From Pseudarthrobacter equi (lineage in GTDB: Bacteria > Actinomycetota > Actinomycetes > Actinomycetales > Micrococcaceae), in NCBI RefSeq assembly GCF_900105535.1, contig NZ_LT629779.1:3844001-3908000 (forward strand): a stretch of 64,000 nucleotides of DNA, read 5' to 3'. A program made the translations under genes and the position numbers. The notes beneath the pieces are model-generated. The model saw only the letters and a program-made list of their open reading frames with translations, was not told the DNA's origin and did not search any database. The first letter of the stretch is position 1. Every line of letters starts with the position of its first letter. Positions 1-8,332 of the stretch are shown here, in pieces.

Positions 1-1578
1 CGGGTGGACACCGGCAAGACACCCACCCAGAACACCGATATGTCCTTCCCGTACACCCAGGCCGCCGGGCCGCAGCAGTACCGGGCCACCGTGCACCTTG
101 GCTTCCGCTACCTGGAGCTTCCCGGTGTGGACGCCGCGGACGTGTCCCGGCTCGGCGCCGTCGTGGTTCACGGCAGGCACCCCGCCGAAGGCAGCTTCAG
201 CAGCTCGGACCCCACACTGGACGCCGTCTTCGGCCTCCTGCGCGACTCGGCGCTGTACGGCGTGCAGGAGCAGTTCGTGGACACCCCCACCCGGGAAAAG
301 GGCCAGTTCCTGGCGGACGCCGTGAACATCTCCTACGCCACCATGTCGCTTTTCGGCGAGCACGCCTACACGGCCCAGGCGCTGCGGGAGTTCGGCTGGT
401 CGGCGGGCAGGTACTGGACCGCGGGCGGGGACAGGGGCCGCTACAACGCGGTCTATCCCAACGGTGACGGCAAACGCGACATCCCGGATTTTTCGCTGAT
501 GCTGCCGGAGTGGGCCGAGGAATACCACCACCGCACCGGCGATCTCGCCCTGGTTCGGGAGCTGCTGCCGCACCTCTGCGATACGGCCGACTACGCGCTG
601 CGGTACATTCCGGCGGAAGGCCCGACGGCGGGGCTGGTCACCAGGCTGGGCGGCGGGTCCGGCCCCTACCTGCACGGCATCGTGGACTGGCCGGCACCGG
701 GGCGATTCGGTTACGACATGGAGTGCGCCGCCAAGACCACCGTCAACGTCCAGGCCTACTCCGCACTGTTGTCCACCGCCCGGCTCTGCGGCGTTGCGGG
801 CCAGCACGAAACCGCCGCCCGCTACGCCGAGGCTGCCCGCACGCTGGCGGCGGCCATCCGTACCCGGCTCCGGGTGGACGGCATGATGGTGGACGGACTC
901 CACGGCGACGGCTCCCCCAGCGCCCATGCTTCACAGCATGCGGCATCGTTCCCCCTGTCCCTGGGCATCACGGACGCCAGGTTCGCTGAGGCCGACTCCC
1001 GGCGGATAGCGGACATGGGGATGCGGCAGGGGCCACTGACGGTCCACCGCCTGGTCCGGGCGCTGCTGGCACAGGGCCTGACTGACGCGGTCCTGGACCT
1101 TCTGACCTCACGCGACCAGCCCGGCTGGGCGCGGCTCCTGGAACGGGGCGCCACCTTCACCTGGGAGGCCTGGGACCTGGAGCCCGGCACCGACTACAGC
1201 CAATCCCACGCCTGGTCCGCCTCGGTGGTCAAGGAAATCCTCGAGCACCTGCTGGGCATCCGCTTCCAGTCCCCCGGTGGCAGTGAACTGCTCATCCAGC
1301 CGCCATTGTGCCGGTTGGAGCACGCCCGCGGAAGCATCCCGGTGGCCAACGGCTACGCGGAGACCAGCTGGCGGCGCAGGGGCGGCCTGGTGGAGCTGGA
1401 ATGCACCGTCCCCGCCGGCGTCACAGCGGTTGTCCGTTTGCCCGCCGGCACTTACGGAATTAAGGGACCCACGCCGGATGCCGCCGTCGTGCGTTCCCTC
1501 CCGGACGGCGCGCAGACCGCCGCGACGCGCGACTTCCGCGTGCACACCGGCACCTGGAGCTTCGAACCGCAGGCCTAG
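1..1578 (+). CDS. Alpha-L-rhamnosidase, GH78, C-terminal part (cut by window edge)
   Basis: Removes terminal alpha-L-rhamnose from plant glycans such as rhamnogalacturonan or flavonoid glycosides. What is present is the six-hairpin catalytic barrel and the C-terminal beta domain. The motif VDTPTREK near residue 97 matches the GH78 D-x-PTRE signature, and TWEAW near residue 388 (Glu388 counted from the GTG at 4) fits the catalytic Glu region, followed by the usual SHAW and LLGI segments. The frame is open to base 1 and GH78 enzymes normally carry a few hundred more N-terminal residues, so the GTG at 4 is not taken as the start. It converges on the binding-protein gene that ends at 1589. Family assignment is firm; the substrate is inferred. 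Confidence 0.9.
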   Translation, partial: RVDTGKTPTQNTDMSFPYTQAAGPQQYRATVHLGFRYLELPGVDAADVSRLGAVVVHGRHPAEGSFSSSDPTLDAVFGLLRDSALYGVQEQFVDTPTREKGQFLADAVNISYATMSLFGEHAYTAQALREFGWSAGRYWTAGGDRGRYNAVYPNGDGKRDIPDFSLMLPEWAEEYHHRTGDLALVRELLPHLCDTADYALRYIPAEGPTAGLVTRLGGGSGPYLHGIVDWPAPGRFGYDMECAAKTTVNVQAYSALLSTARLCGVAGQHETAARYAEAARTLAAAIRTRLRVDGMMVDGLHGDGSPSAHASQHAASFPLSLGITDARFAEADSRRIADMGMRQGPLTVHRLVRALLAQGLTDAVLDLLTSRDQPGWARLLERGATFTWEAWDLEPGTDYSQSHAWSASVVKEILEHLLGIRFQSPGGSELLIQPPLCRLEHARGSIPVANGYAETSWRRRGGLVELECTVPAGVTAVVRLPAGTYGIKGPTPDAAVVRSLPDGAQTAATRDFRVHTGTWSFEPQA

Positions 1579-1588
1579 CCGAAACCGG

Positions 1589-2875
1589 TCAGAGCAGCGC
1601 GCTCTTCGCTTCGTCCAGGGCCTTCTTCGCGGCCTCCTGCGGGGAGAGCCTGTTGAAGTGCACTTCCAGGGAGTAGCGGGTCAGTGCCTCCACCGCGGCG
1701 CTTCCTCCGGCCGGCGGAACCGGAACGGCACCGCCCAGTTCGCTGGAGATCTCGTCGATGAACTTCGCCGTCTTGGCATCAGCCGGGGTCAGCTTGGAGA
1801 CCACCGCAGCACGGATATCCGAGTTTGCGGGAATGCCACGGTCAGCCAGCCCGATCTCCCCCGCCTTGGCGTTGTTGGTCACGAAGTCAATGAACTTCTG
1901 CGCCTCAGCGGGGTGCTTGGTCCGTGAACTGGCGGACCAGAACATGGACGACTTATAGAACTGCTGGGCATCCGCCGCCTTGCCGTCCACGCTCGGCGGC
2001 CGGCGGATTTCCAGGTCCTGCCCGGAGGCCTTGCTCAGGGCGCCCAGCTGGTTGGACCAGTACATGTTCATGGCGAACTTGCCCGTGGACAGACCCTGCT
2101 GGTCAATCGAGGCGGTGGCGTCTTCGGTGATCACCGATGCCGGCGGGACGGCCTTGGAATCCCGCATCCTGGCCTGGTATTCGTACCATTCGGCCAGGTC
2201 CGACTCATCGAACCCGAGCTTGCCGTCGCCGGTGAAGAGGGATTTGCCGTGCTGCCGGAACCACAGGTTGGCCGCGGCGTCGGAATTGACCTGGCCCGTG
2301 CCGTACACCTTCCCGCCACTGGCCTGGGTGATCGCCGCAGCCGTGCTGTCCAGCTGGTCCCAGGTCCAGGTCTTGTCATCGGGAAGTGCCACGCCGCTGG
2401 CAGACACCAAGGCCGGGTTCGCCATCACCACCATGGCGTTGACGCCGCTGGTCACGGCGTACTGCTTGCCCTCCACCTTGCCGGAATCGGCCACAGGCTG
2501 GTCAAACTTGGAAAGGTCAACGTCCTTAAGCTCCAGCAGTGCGCCGCGCCCGGAGTACTCGCCGAGGTACGCGGCGTCCATCTGGATGATGTCCGGGGCA
2601 TCCTGCGATGCCACCTGGGTGGCCAGCTTGTCCCAATAGCCGCTCCAGTCGCCGTATTCCCCCTTGACCTTGATGTTGGGGTTCTCGGCCTCGAACGCCT
2701 CGATCAGCTTTTCGGTCATCTTATGCCGGGTATCCGAGCCCCACCAGCTGAAGCGCAGGGTCACCGGGCCGTCCGAAGCCTGCGGCGAGCCTCCGCAGCC
2801 CGTCAGCGTCAGCGCGAGGACAGCCGCCGCGGCGGCAGCTTTGGGCAGCAGGGGCTTTCGGGCGCGAAACATCAT
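1589..2875 (-). CDS. Sugar ABC transporter substrate-binding lipoprotein 1
   Basis: Family 1 extracellular solute-binding protein of 428 aa. The N-terminus is a lipoprotein signal: basic start, Ala-rich core and lipobox LTGC with Cys27. The mature part begins with the F-S-W-W-G motif and has the D-W-S-G-Y-W-D-K-L segment shared with the other binding proteins at 10.9 and 14.8 kb, so these are paralogues. The first of two ATGs is preceded by AAGGA at a good distance. It lies 90 bases after the MFS gene but has its own promoter and LacI-type operator (2911-2958), so it can be expressed apart from the permease operon upstream. No permease follows it, so it must share one. Ligand unknown; a rhamnose- or galactose-containing oligosaccharide is a guess from context. 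Confidence 0.88.
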   Translation of the reverse strand: MMFRARKPLLPKAAAAAAVLALTLTGCGGSPQASDGPVTLRFSWWGSDTRHKMTEKLIEAFEAENPNIKVKGEYGDWSGYWDKLATQVASQDAPDIIQMDAAYLGEYSGRGALLELKDVDLSKFDQPVADSGKVEGKQYAVTSGVNAMVVMANPALVSASGVALPDDKTWTWDQLDSTAAAITQASGGKVYGTGQVNSDAAANLWFRQHGKSLFTGDGKLGFDESDLAEWYEYQARMRDSKAVPPASVITEDATASIDQQGLSTGKFAMNMYWSNQLGALSKASGQDLEIRRPPSVDGKAADAQQFYKSSMFWSASSRTKHPAEAQKFIDFVTNNAKAGEIGLADRGIPANSDIRAAVVSKLTPADAKTAKFIDEISSELGGAVPVPPAGGSAAVEALTRYSLEVHFNRLSPQEAAKKALDEAKSALL

Positions 2876-2910
2876 CGTCTGTCCTTTGGCGTCGGGATGC
2901 TGGTACCAGA

Positions 2911-2958
2911 TAGAAACCGGTTTCCCACAGCGTAGGTGTGATCCAGCGCACGCGTCAA
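2911..2958 (-). promoter_or_regulatory. Promoter and LacI-type operator of binding protein 1
   Basis: On the minus strand TTGACG (2953-2958) and TACGCT (2929-2934) are separated by 18 bases. Directly downstream, over the expected start point, is the perfect palindrome GAAACCGGTTTC (2913-2924), of the LacI-family type with central CG. It belongs to the operator set listed at 8.3, 12.4, 14.7 and 26.6-26.8 kb. Confidence 0.65.
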
Positions 2959-2965
2959 GGACTGC

Positions 2966-4252
2966 TCAGGACTCCGTCAACCCGGCTCCCCGGGCCTTCG
3001 CAGCCCTGCCGTGCCGCCACAGCAGGAAGCCGATGGCAGCTGCGGACAGCATGCCCAGGGCACCCGTAACCACCAGTCCGGTGCGGACGCCAAACTGTTC
3101 GGTCAGCCACCCGGCCAGAAGGCCGCCCAGGGCATGCCCTCCCAGCAACAGCGGCAGGTACAGGGCCATCACCCGGCCGCGGATGGCGGGGCCGGCTTCG
3201 AGCTGGACGGCTGTGGCCGCACTCGTCAGGAACAGGAGCGTCATGAGTCCCACCACCACCAGCATGGCGATGAACAGCGGGAGCGTGGGCATGAGGGCTG
3301 CCACCAGTTGGGACAGTCCGAACAGGCCGGCCGCGGCCACAATCCCGCGCCTGCCCATGTTCCGGAGCCGGGCCGCGATCAGGGCACCGGCAAGCGCGCC
3401 TACGGCACTGACGGTGTTGAAAAGGCCGAAGCCTTCCACGCCGTTGTGCCACACCCGCTCCGCGAAGGCTGCCAGGACTACCGGCCCGTTCATGCCGAAG
3501 GCGCCCAGCAGGCCCGCGAGCAGGATGAGGAACAACAGCCGGGGCCGCTCCCGGACGTATGCGAAGCCGGCCAGCAGCTGTCCGCGGCCCCTGGCAGCGG
3601 GAATGCCGGGAAACAGCTCAGCCGTACGGATGGCGGCGATCAGGCCAAGGACCAGCACGCCAATGGCGGCGTTCGCGGCGAAGGCTGCGGCGGGGCCGGC
3701 CTGGGCGATCAACACCCCGCTGAGGGCGGGCCCTGCCATGGCACCGAGCTGGCTGAGGGCATTGTTGAGACCGATGGCTGGACGCAGGGCCGCGTCACCC
3801 ACCACTTCGTTGACGAACACCTGGCGGGCGGGGCCGTCGATGGCGGAGGTAATGCCCAGGGCGACGCAGCTCGCGTACACAGCCCACACGGTGATGGTTC
3901 CGCTGGCCACCCACGCGGCAAGGCCCAGGGCAAGGACCACGATCACGGACTGGCACACCATCATGATCCGGCGCTTGGGGAACAGGTCCACCACCAGCCC
4001 GGACAACGGCCCCACAATCAGCATGGGGAGGAACTGGAGGGCGACGGCGACACCTACGGCCGCGGGACTGCCTGTGAGCTGCAGGACCATCCAGTCCTGG
4101 GCGAGGCGCTGCATCCAGACGCCTACGCTGCCCGCTACCTGCATGCCCAGAAAGAGCCTGTAGTTGTGCCTGGTCAGCGGCTGGTACCACCGCGGCTGGC
4201 TGTCGTGGGAAAGGTGGACGGACTGCTCGGAATTCGGGCGGTCGGAAGGCAC
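2966..4252 (-). CDS. MFS transporter, MFS_3 (EntS-like) family
   Basis: Membrane protein of 428 aa with about 12 hydrophobic segments. The loop G-L-V-V-D-L-F-P-K-R-R after the second or third helix is the MFS motif A region in the form typical of the MFS_3 exporter family, whose best-known member exports enterobactin. Start is GTG at 4252. It follows the YesL-like gene by 60 bases on the same strand and may be the last gene of the permease operon. In this context it could export a sugar or degradation product, but nothing in the sequence shows the substrate; a general drug or siderophore efflux role is equally possible. Confidence 0.8.
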   Translation of the reverse strand: MPSDRPNSEQSVHLSHDSQPRWYQPLTRHNYRLFLGMQVAGSVGVWMQRLAQDWMVLQLTGSPAAVGVAVALQFLPMLIVGPLSGLVVDLFPKRRIMMVCQSVIVVLALGLAAWVASGTITVWAVYASCVALGITSAIDGPARQVFVNEVVGDAALRPAIGLNNALSQLGAMAGPALSGVLIAQAGPAAAFAANAAIGVLVLGLIAAIRTAELFPGIPAARGRGQLLAGFAYVRERPRLLFLILLAGLLGAFGMNGPVVLAAFAERVWHNGVEGFGLFNTVSAVGALAGALIAARLRNMGRRGIVAAAGLFGLSQLVAALMPTLPLFIAMLVVVGLMTLLFLTSAATAVQLEAGPAIRGRVMALYLPLLLGGHALGGLLAGWLTEQFGVRTGLVVTGALGMLSAAAIGFLLWRHGRAAKARGAGLTES

Positions 4253-4312
4253 GTCTGACTCAACTCGGTTGTGGGACGGAAGGTGTAGTGAAGCGGTTGA
4301 GCCGGGGGCGGG

Positions 4313-4945
4313 TCAGGTGTGGCGGGCGGAGCGGATCTTGACGGCCGCCGAGGCGAGGATCAGGGTGCCCGGAACCACCACGAAGAGCGCCACGAGCATC
4401 CAGACGAACACTGCGGCGCCGAACAGTGCGGCGGCGAGCAGGGCCGAGCCGGACCAGTCCCTGAGGAACAACGCGCGGCCCGTTTCCAGCGCGGACGTCC
4501 ACCGCTCCTTCGCCTCCGAGCGGTCACCCGGGAAATCGGACCACGCCGCGGCAGTACGCAGCAGCAGGATGGCGCCGCCGGCCGCCAGGACCAGGGTGGC
4601 AGGGAGCACCACTTCGCGGCCGGGCAGCTGGCCCACCCATGCCAGCAGCAGGTTCATGACGATGACGACGGCGGCTCCGGCCGTCAGCCCGCCAAGTTTC
4701 CAGCTGCCGGGCAGGGCAGCCTTGAAAGTCCCCCACAGGCTGCGGACGGAATCGTCGCGGCCGTCGAGGTGCCGCTCCAGGTGGGCGATCCCCGCCGCGT
4801 AGGCCGCGGGGATCGTCACCAGGGGCACGGACAGCACCAGCACCAGTACCCCTGCCAGGAGGGTTTCGGAGAACAGGGCGAACCGGTTCACCGGAATGGG
4901 TTCGTGGTGGTTCGATGCGGGTGTGGTGCGGTCCATGATGCTCAT
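4313..4945 (-). CDS. DUF624 (YesL-like) membrane protein
   Basis: 210 aa with four or five hydrophobic segments and a P-A-A-Y-A-A-G stretch after the second, matching the DUF624/YesL family. Members are found next to carbohydrate ABC transporters, often for rhamnogalacturonan products in Bacillus (yesL lies among yes genes), but their biochemical role is not known. The gene starts 23 bases after the MalG-type permease, so it is in the same operon. The start at 4945 has GGGAG about ten bases upstream; the ATG three codons later is also possible. Family call is from length, topology and neighbours rather than a strong motif. Confidence 0.7.
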   Translation of the reverse strand: MSIMDRTTPASNHHEPIPVNRFALFSETLLAGVLVLVLSVPLVTIPAAYAAGIAHLERHLDGRDDSVRSLWGTFKAALPGSWKLGGLTAGAAVVIVMNLLLAWVGQLPGREVVLPATLVLAAGGAILLLRTAAAWSDFPGDRSEAKERWTSALETGRALFLRDWSGSALLAAALFGAAVFVWMLVALFVVVPGTLILASAAVKIRSARHT

Positions 4946-4968
4946 TTCCTTCGTGCTCCCTTGTCCCG

Positions 4969-5886
4969 TTAGCCCTTGAGGCCCTGGGTGGAGACGCCTT
5001 CAACAATGTAGCGCTGGAAGATCAGGAAGAAGATCAGCACGGGGAGCAGGGCCAGGACTGACATGGCGATCATGGCGCCGTAGTCAGAGGACTGGGTCTG
5101 GTCCTGGAAGAGCCGCAGCGCGAGGGGCAGCGGGTATTTTTCCGGAGTGTTGAGGTAGAGCAGCGGGCCGAGGAAGTCGTTCCAGCTCCAGATGAAGGAG
5201 AAGATCGAGGTGGAGATCAGGGCCGGTTTCATCAGTGGCAGCATGATGGAGCCAAAGATCCGCACGTGTCCGGCGCCGTCGATCCGTGCCGCTTCGTCAA
5301 GCTCTGCGGGCAGGCCGCGCATGAACTGGACCATGAGGAACACAAAGAACGCGTCGGCGGCGAGGAACTTGCCGATCAGCAGCGGGATGTACGTATCCAC
5401 CAGGCCCAGCTGCTGGAAGATGATGTACTGCGGAATGATGACCACATGGAAGGGCAGCAGGAGCGTGGCGATCATCATGCCGAAGAACACGCTCCGGCCC
5501 GGGAACTTGATCCGGGCGAACGCGTAGGCCGAGACGGACGCGGAGAGGATGGTGCCCACCACCGCACCGAGGGCCAGGATCAGCGAGTTGGTGAAGAACT
5601 GCATCGTGGACACCCCGCCGATGCCGTCCAGAGCGGTGACGAAGTTATCGAAGCTGAAGTTCTCTGACCACAGCGAGGTGTTTCCGCCGCCGATTTCGGA
5701 GTTCGGCTTGAACGCCGAGGCGATCATCCACAACCCCGGGTACAGCACGATGCCGGTCAGGATGAGGGCAACGATGTGGAAGACGGTGCTCTTGGCCCGC
5801 TTAGCGCCGACGGACTCGGATTTCGGGTTGTACACCGGCGTGCCGGCGTCCGGTGCGGACTTGGTAGGCGTTGCCATGGTTGTCAT
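4969..5886 (-). CDS. Carbohydrate ABC transporter permease, MalG type
   Basis: 305 aa, six predicted membrane segments. The EAA loop that docks the ATPase is at about residues 196-216 (ELDEAARIDGAG then LPLMKPAL). The start ATG overlaps the stop of the partner permease by four bases (ATGA at 5883-5886), so the two are translationally coupled. It forms the membrane channel with the MalF-type gene, fed by the binding protein at 6867. No ATPase gene is nearby, so an MsiK-like shared ATPase is inferred. Confidence 0.92.
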   Translation of the reverse strand: MTTMATPTKSAPDAGTPVYNPKSESVGAKRAKSTVFHIVALILTGIVLYPGLWMIASAFKPNSEIGGGNTSLWSENFSFDNFVTALDGIGGVSTMQFFTNSLILALGAVVGTILSASVSAYAFARIKFPGRSVFFGMMIATLLLPFHVVIIPQYIIFQQLGLVDTYIPLLIGKFLAADAFFVFLMVQFMRGLPAELDEAARIDGAGHVRIFGSIMLPLMKPALISTSIFSFIWSWNDFLGPLLYLNTPEKYPLPLALRLFQDQTQSSDYGAMIAMSVLALLPVLIFFLIFQRYIVEGVSTQGLKG

Positions 5887-6836
5887 TTCGAATCACCGCT
5901 GTAGTGGACCCAGGACTTGGACGTTTTGAAGAAGATCAGGGTAATGATGCCCACCACGATCACCAGCAGCCAGGCCATTGCCGAGGCATAGCCCATCCGG
6001 AAATCGCTGAAGCCGCGCAGGTACAGGTAGAGGGTGTAGAAGAGGGTGGAACCGGCCGGGCCGCCTTCACCGTTGGAGATGATGAACGCCGAAGCGAAGA
6101 TCTGGAAGGCGTGGATGGTTTCCATCAGCAGGTTGAAGAAGATCACCGGGGAGAGCATGGGCCAGGTGATGTTGAAGAACTTCCGTACCGGCCCGGCACC
6201 ATCCATCGACGCTGCCTCGTAGAGTTCGTTCGGGATCTGCTTGAGCCCGGCGAGGAAGATGACCATGGGTGCACCGAACTGCCACACCGTGAGCAGGATA
6301 AACATCGGCATGGTCATGGTGGGGTTGCCCACCCAGCCGCCGAGGTTGATCCCGAAGAAGGACAGGCCCTGGTCCACCGGGCCCGAATCGCCGAACATCG
6401 CTTTCCACACGATCGCGATCGATACCGAAGCGCCGATCAGCGAGGGGGCGTAGAACGCGGAGCGGTAGAAGCCCTGGCCACGGCGCTTGCTGTTGAGCAG
6501 CATCGCTACCGCCAGCGCGGCGGCGAGCTTGAGCGGAGTACCGAAGACCACGTAGCCCACGGTCACGCCGACGGACTGCAGAAACCGTTCGTCCTGGAAC
6601 AGGGTGATGTAGTTATCCAGCCCGATCCACTTGGGCGGTTCGAAGAGGTTGTAGTTGGTGAAGGACAGGTAGAGCGAGGAAATCATCGGCCCAACAGTGA
6701 GCGCGATGAATCCCAGCAGCCAGGGCAGCAGGAAAGTGTAGCCGGCGCGGGCATCCACCCCGCCCCGCCTCGACTTGCGAAGCGGGGCAGGACCGGATGG
6801 CGTCGAACGCCTGCTCAGGGTTGGGCTTTGAGTCAC
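5883..6836 (-). CDS. Carbohydrate ABC transporter permease, MalF type
   Basis: 317 aa with a polar Ser/Arg/Pro-rich N-terminal tail of about 30 residues, then six membrane segments. The EAA loop is at about residues 204-222 (ELYEAASMDGAG then WPMLSPV). It starts 30 bases after the stop of the binding protein gene, and its end overlaps the next permease by four bases. Together they form one transporter operon reading leftwards from the promoter near 8250. Confidence 0.92.
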   Translation of the reverse strand: MTQSPTLSRRSTPSGPAPLRKSRRGGVDARAGYTFLLPWLLGFIALTVGPMISSLYLSFTNYNLFEPPKWIGLDNYITLFQDERFLQSVGVTVGYVVFGTPLKLAAALAVAMLLNSKRRGQGFYRSAFYAPSLIGASVSIAIVWKAMFGDSGPVDQGLSFFGINLGGWVGNPTMTMPMFILLTVWQFGAPMVIFLAGLKQIPNELYEAASMDGAGPVRKFFNITWPMLSPVIFFNLLMETIHAFQIFASAFIISNGEGGPAGSTLFYTLYLYLRGFSDFRMGYASAMAWLLVIVVGIITLIFFKTSKSWVHYSGDSK

Positions 6837-6866
6837 GAGTTCAGTCCGTCAGTTGTGAAGCCTGTA

Positions 6867-8156
6867 TCAGGCGTTCTGCTTGATAAGGTCTTCGGCTTCC
6901 TTGAACCAGGCATCGGTGGCACCGTTGATGTCCAGCTTGCCGTAGTTCAGGTCCGAGGCGATGCGCTTGAAGGAAGTCTCCAGCGTGCCAAAGCCGACGA
7001 TGGGCGGCTCGGGAGCGTCCTTGAGGTACTGCGAGATGGACGTTTCGTAGTCGACGACGACCTTGTCCGTACCTTCGAAGGTGGTGCCGTCACGCTGCGT
7101 CTTGGATGCAGGCACGCCGCGGGAGGTCTTGAAGATCTGGCCCACCTCGGGGTCATTGACCATGAAGTCGATGAAGCGGGCGGCGGCGTCCTTGAACTTG
7201 GTCTTGGCGCTGGCCACCATCAGCATGGAGGGCTTCAGGAACAGGCCCAGGTTGTCCGCATCGTCCGACGGGACGGGAACAAGCTTGAGTTCCTTCGCAC
7301 CGCTGTCGCCGAGGTAGCCGGCCATGAAGTTGTCCCAGGTGACTTCGGTGGCGGTGACATTGGAGCCGAACGGCGACTTCGGGGCCAGCTGGGTGACGCG
7401 CTCTTCGGAGACGATCGCCGGGGTGCCGCGAAGATCAGCGGTGAGGTTCCACCACTTCTTCAGGTCGTCCTTGCTGAAGCCGAGCTTGCCGTCGGCGGTG
7501 AAGGCCTCGATGTTGTTCTGCCGCAGCCAGACGTTGAACATCCACCAGACGCCCGTGTAGTCGGTGCCGCCGAAGAGGGCGCCCTTGCTCTTGCTGCCCA
7601 CCTCGGTGAGGAAGGTGTTGAATTCCTTGTAGGTCCAGCTTCCGTCCGGTTCAGCGATGCCCAGGGAGGCCAGCTTGGCGGGATCGTAGTAGACGGCAAA
7701 GGCATTGGTGCTGGTGGGGATGCCGTAGGTCTTGCCCTTGATCTGGCCGGAAGGCAGCAGCGACTTTTCGAAGGCATCGGTGTTGATCTTGACCGTGCCC
7801 AGGTCCAGCAGCTGGTTGCGCTGGCCGTAATCGCGCAGGTAGGAAAGGTCCCACTGCATGACGTCGGGCAGGCCGCCGCCGGCAGCTTCGGTGGCACGCT
7901 TCTGCCAGTAGCCGGCGAAGTCTGTGAAGTTGCCGTTGACCTTGATGTCCGGGTTCTTCGATTCGAACAGGGCAATGGCCTTGCGGGTGCGCTCGGCACG
8001 GTCGTCGTTGCCCCACCAGGTGTAGTTGATGGTAACGGGGTTGTCCGCCGAACCGGTCTGTCCTGAGGTGCTGGATCCGGTTCCGCAGGCCGCCAGTACG
8101 CCGGCAGATGCGGTGCCGACGGCTACGGTTGTAAGGAAATGCCTTCTGTTGATCAC
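6867..8156 (-). CDS. Sugar ABC transporter substrate-binding lipoprotein 2 (Tat signal)
   Basis: Family 1 solute-binding protein, 429 aa from the GTG at 8156. I chose this start because AAGGAGG lies six bases before it; an ATG nine codons upstream lacks a ribosome site. The signal begins N-R-R-H-F-L, a twin-arginine motif, and ends with lipobox LAAC at Cys24, so it is probably exported folded by Tat and then lipidated. It is the first gene of an operon with the MalF/MalG pair and the YesL-like gene. It diverges from a GH42 beta-galactosidase with a shared LacI-type operator, which suggests a galactose-containing oligosaccharide as ligand. Confidence 0.9.
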   Translation of the reverse strand: MINRRHFLTTVAVGTASAGVLAACGTGSSTSGQTGSADNPVTINYTWWGNDDRAERTRKAIALFESKNPDIKVNGNFTDFAGYWQKRATEAAGGGLPDVMQWDLSYLRDYGQRNQLLDLGTVKINTDAFEKSLLPSGQIKGKTYGIPTSTNAFAVYYDPAKLASLGIAEPDGSWTYKEFNTFLTEVGSKSKGALFGGTDYTGVWWMFNVWLRQNNIEAFTADGKLGFSKDDLKKWWNLTADLRGTPAIVSEERVTQLAPKSPFGSNVTATEVTWDNFMAGYLGDSGAKELKLVPVPSDDADNLGLFLKPSMLMVASAKTKFKDAAARFIDFMVNDPEVGQIFKTSRGVPASKTQRDGTTFEGTDKVVVDYETSISQYLKDAPEPPIVGFGTLETSFKRIASDLNYGKLDINGATDAWFKEAEDLIKQNA

Positions 8157-8240
8157 GGGAGCCTCCTTGCTCAATGTGTGCAATCCCTAATCTCATCTAC
8201 AACGTAAGTAGTGAGCTGGCTTACACGGCTTCTGAAACGA

Positions 8241-8279
8241 TACAATATCGGCATTCCGGGAATTGGGCAAGCGTTTTCC
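8241..8279. promoter_or_regulatory. Divergent promoter region with LacI-type operator (binding protein 2 / GH42)
   Basis: Leftward: TTGCCC (8265-8270) and TATTGT (8242-8247) with 17 bases between. Rightward: TACAAT (8241-8246) is a candidate -10 with only a weak -35 (TGGCTT, 8217-8222). The LacI-type site GGCAAG-CG-TTTTCC (8266-8279) overlaps the leftward -35 and would lie just downstream of the rightward start point, so one bound repressor could shut both units. Confidence 0.6.
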
Positions 8280-8332
8280 AATCCACAGGTTTTCCCATCC
8301 CGTTCCACTGGTTCAGCAGACATAGGAGTCCC

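Noticed and set aside
4..6. GTG at base 4 as the start of the GH78 gene
   Set aside because: No room for a ribosome site, the frame is open to base 1, and the enzyme family has a long N-terminal part.
5871..8066. A 731-codon rightward open frame over the first transporter operon
   Set aside because: Antisense shadow of two permeases and a binding protein, all with clear motifs; His/Gly/Arg/Glu-rich without domains.
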